Source: Yimella lutea (lineage in GTDB: Bacteria > Actinomycetota > Actinomycetes > Actinomycetales > Dermatophilaceae). Taken from it: DNA of 64,000 nucleotides. The notes beneath the pieces are model-generated. The model saw only the letters and a list, made by a program, of their open reading frames with translations. It was not told where the DNA came from and did not search any database. Positions 62,253-64,000 of the stretch are shown piece by piece. Location of the stretch: the NCBI RefSeq assembly GCF_006715095.1, contig NZ_VFMO01000001.1, forward strand, positions 2,046,001 to 2,110,000, in the 5' to 3' direction. Within the stretch, counting starts at the first letter, position 1; the number at the start of each line of letters is the position of its first letter. The position numbers were made by a program, and so were the translations under genes.

Positions 62253-62867
62253 ATGAACACACAAGCTCGCGGAGTCGGGCGCACCATCTGGGTCGCCACC
62301 CGCGCCATGGCCCTCCTCACCCTCGCGTTGGGGGTCGGGTACACCCTCCTCATCACCGGCATCGGACAACTCGCCCTCCCCGCCCAGGCGAACGGGTCGA
62401 TCGTCACCAACCAGGACGGCGACCCGGTCGGGTCGGCGCTGATCGGTCAGTCGTTCACGGACGAGGAGGGGAACCCGCTGCCGGAGTACTTCCAGCCGCG
62501 CCCCTCTGCCGCCGGCGACGGGTACGACGGGGGCGCCTCGTCCGGGTCGAACTACGGCCCCGAGAACAAGGACCTCATCGCCGCCATCACCGAACGCAAG
62601 ACCCAGGTGGCGGAGTTCAACGGGGTCACCGAGGAGGAGGTTCCCGTCGACGCGGTCACCGCCTCCTCCTCGGGGCTTGACCCGCACATCAGCCCCGAGT
62701 ATGCGGCGATCCAGATCAACCGCATCGCCGACGCCCGCGGCATCCCCGCAGAGCAGCTGCGGGAGCTGGTCGCGGCGCACACCCAGGGGCCGGACGCCGG
62801 CTACCTGGGAGAATCGAGGGTGAACGTTCTGGAACTGAACATCGCCGTGGACGAGTTGGAGGGCTGA
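62253..62867 (+). CDS. kdpC: KdpC, accessory subunit
   Basis: 204 aa. One N-terminal membrane helix (ATRAMALLTLALGVGYTLLI) and a soluble outer domain with the family blocks SIVTNQDGDPVGSALIGQSF, FQPRPSAAGDGYDGGASSGS, NYGPENKDL and YAAIQINRIADARGIPAEQL. GAGAAAG gives the ribosome site. It assembles with KdpA and KdpB. kdpD starts 2 bp after its stop. Confidence 0.95.
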   Translation: MNTQARGVGRTIWVATRAMALLTLALGVGYTLLITGIGQLALPAQANGSIVTNQDGDPVGSALIGQSFTDEEGNPLPEYFQPRPSAAGDGYDGGASSGSNYGPENKDLIAAITERKTQVAEFNGVTEEEVPVDAVTASSSGLDPHISPEYAAIQINRIADARGIPAEQLRELVAAHTQGPDAGYLGESRVNVLELNIAVDELEG

Positions 62868-62869
62868 AC

Positions 62870-64000
62870 ATGCCGAAACGGGGGCAGCTTCGGGTGCTGC
62901 TCGGGGCTGCCCCCGGGGTCGGCAAAACCTTCACGATGCTCGAAGACGGTCGGCGCCTGCTCGCAGACGGGAAAGACGTCGTCGTCGGGATCGTGGAAAC
63001 CCACGGCCGTGCCGCTACCGCGGCCATGACCGAGGGGCTCCCGAGTGTGCCCCGCACCCGCGTGGAACACCGGGGCGTCACCCTCGAAGAAATGGACCTG
63101 TACGCGGTGCTTGACCGCAAGCCCGCCGTCGCGCTGGTCGATGAACTCGCCCACACCAACGCGCCCGGATCGAAGAACGACAAACGCTGGCAGGACGTAG
63201 AGGAGCTGCTCGCGGCGGGGATCGATGTGATCTCCACCCTCAACATTCAGCACATCGAGTCCCTGAACGATGTTGTCGAGCAGATCACCGGCGTCCCGCA
63301 GCGCGAGACCGTCCCGGACAGTTTCCTGCGCGGCGCCGAACAGATCGAGGTCGTCGACCTGGCCCCCCAAGCCCTCCGGGACCGGCTCAGCGGCGGGTTC
63401 GTGTATCCCGCTGAACGTATCGACGCCGCCCTGTCGAACTACTTCCGGCTCGGGAACCTCACCGCGCTGCGGGAGCTCGCCCTCATCTGGCTGGCCGACG
63501 AAGTCGACCAAGCACTGAAGGGGTACCGCAAGGACCACGGCATCGACAGCACCTGGGAGGCCCGTGAACGCGTCGTCGTCGCCCTCACCGGCGGCCCCGA
63601 AGGCGAAACGCTGCTGCGCCGCGGGGCACGCATCGCCGCCCGCTCCGCCGGCGGCGAACTGATCGCCGTGCACATCACCAGCCAAGACGGGCTCCGGACC
63701 GGCAACCCCGCCATCCTGGCCGAGCAGCGGGCGCTCGTGGAGAAACTCAACGGCACCTACCATCAGGTCATCGGCGAAGATATCCCCACCGCGCTGGTGG
63801 AGTTCGCCCGCTCCGTCAACGCCACCCAGCTCGTTCTCGGCGCCAGCCGACGCGGCCGCATCACCTCCGCGTTCACCGGGCCTGGCATCGGTGCGACCGT
63901 GGTCCGCGAATCCGGCGACATCGACGTGCACATGGTCAACCACGCCGCCGCCGGGAAACGCTTCACCCTGCCCCCGCTCACCGGGGCACTCACCCGCAAA
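62870..64000 (+). CDS. kdpD: KdpD sensor kinase, 5' part, cut by the window end
   Basis: The first 377 residues are present and the frame is open at the edge; KdpD usually has about 850. The N-terminal KdpD domain has the ATP-binding LLGAAPGVGKTFTMLEDGRR and the DELAHTNAPGSKNDKRWQDV block. A universal-stress-protein-like domain begins near residue 235 (RERVVVALTGGPEGETLLRR), with LVLGASRRGRITSAFTG. The membrane, GAF and kinase domains must lie beyond the window. It senses low K+ or turgor and would activate kdp through KdpE. Confidence 0.9.
   Translation, partial: MPKRGQLRVLLGAAPGVGKTFTMLEDGRRLLADGKDVVVGIVETHGRAATAAMTEGLPSVPRTRVEHRGVTLEEMDLYAVLDRKPAVALVDELAHTNAPGSKNDKRWQDVEELLAAGIDVISTLNIQHIESLNDVVEQITGVPQRETVPDSFLRGAEQIEVVDLAPQALRDRLSGGFVYPAERIDAALSNYFRLGNLTALRELALIWLADEVDQALKGYRKDHGIDSTWEARERVVVALTGGPEGETLLRRGARIAARSAGGELIAVHITSQDGLRTGNPAILAEQRALVEKLNGTYHQVIGEDIPTALVEFARSVNATQLVLGASRRGRITSAFTGPGIGATVVRESGDIDVHMVNHAAAGKRFTLPPLTGALTRK

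Noticed and set aside
60050..62410. 786-codon reverse-strand frame opposite kdpB
   Set aside because: The kdpB frame has every P-type ATPase motif, and the antisense product is an Asp/Arg/Gly-rich shadow.
1..64000. CRISPR array
   Set aside because: No run of regularly spaced repeats of 24-40 bp with unique spacers. The 17-bp repeats near 15.6 kb are too short and about 104 bp apart.

Overview
The window is high-GC actinobacterial DNA. It uses GTG and TTG starts freely, and it carries WhiB- and RbpA-family proteins, a class E sortase and an actinobacterial kdp operon with an extra small peptide. It looks like mobile (plasmid or integrative-element) DNA: there are conjugation-type ATPases, a replication-relaxation protein, a MobF relaxase, four DNA methyltransferases, phage/plasmid-type tRNAs, insertion sequences, many tiny overlapping genes of unknown function, and no rRNA or core housekeeping block except kdp. 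No genus can be named with confidence.

Positions 1-44 kb form one genetic unit. It is defined by an 11-bp sequence, CGTCGCACCGT. I found 27 exact copies and 3 copies with one mismatch, always pointing toward a gene. In 23 cases the motif ends 6 or 7 nt before an ATG or GTG, with no Shine-Dalgarno sequence between. In five other cases it lies 32-63 nt upstream of a start. This fits a dedicated promoter -10-type element that mostly makes leaderless mRNAs. The same unit encodes an RbpA-like RNA polymerase-binding protein (5173-5598) and a WhiB-like protein (39841-40203), which are plausible partners. Layout of this half: methyltransferases and small proteins (0-5 kb); a reverse-strand block of small genes with J-domain-like, MazG-like and DUF1643-like proteins (5.6-10.5 kb); an oxidoreductase cargo gene beside a dead IS481-type remnant (10.7-12.5 kb); a lipoprotein and a striking 1.2-kb noncoding island depleted first of A and then of G (14.7-15.9 kb); a TraG-like ATPase and a replication-relaxation protein (16-20 kb); RuvC-like, sortase and membrane proteins (20-24 kb); an OLD-family nuclease (24-27 kb); thymidylate kinase, NERD and a large FtsK-like ATPase (27-33 kb); an NYN nuclease, nucleotide-related proteins and membrane proteins (34-37.5 kb); a large hypothetical, a secreted peptidoglycan-binding protein, WhiB, HNH, a tRNA-Cys, a C5 methyltransferase and a cluster of tRNA-Gln, -Ser and -Asn (37.7-44.1 kb).

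Positions 44-64 kb contain no exact motif copy and look like different building blocks: a two-gene AAA ATPase/subtilase pair resembling the IetAS plasmid-incompatibility and anti-phage system (44.9-48.4 kb); a MobF relaxase-helicase (49-52.6 kb); a second C5 methyltransferase with a nested gene in another frame (52.9-54 kb); an intact IS256-family element with an 8-bp target duplication (54.2-55.6 kb); a three-gene operon containing two related unknown proteins (56.2-57.9 kb); and the high-affinity potassium uptake operon kdpFABC running into kdpD, which is cut by the window end. The window is therefore probably a mosaic or cointegrate, with the tRNA cluster near 44 kb at the junction.

Working together: the TraG-like ATPase, replication-relaxation protein, FtsK-like ATPase, MobF relaxase, sortase and peptidoglycan-binding protein point to horizontal transfer. 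The methyltransferases (no cognate restriction enzymes visible) would mask the element's DNA. OLD and IetAS-like proteins could exclude phages or rival plasmids. RbpA, WhiB and the start-associated motif suggest that the element steers host RNA polymerase to its own genes. Several genes show decay: a one-base frameshift, a 44-bp frameshifting duplication, and primase, phosphoesterase and methylase stubs.
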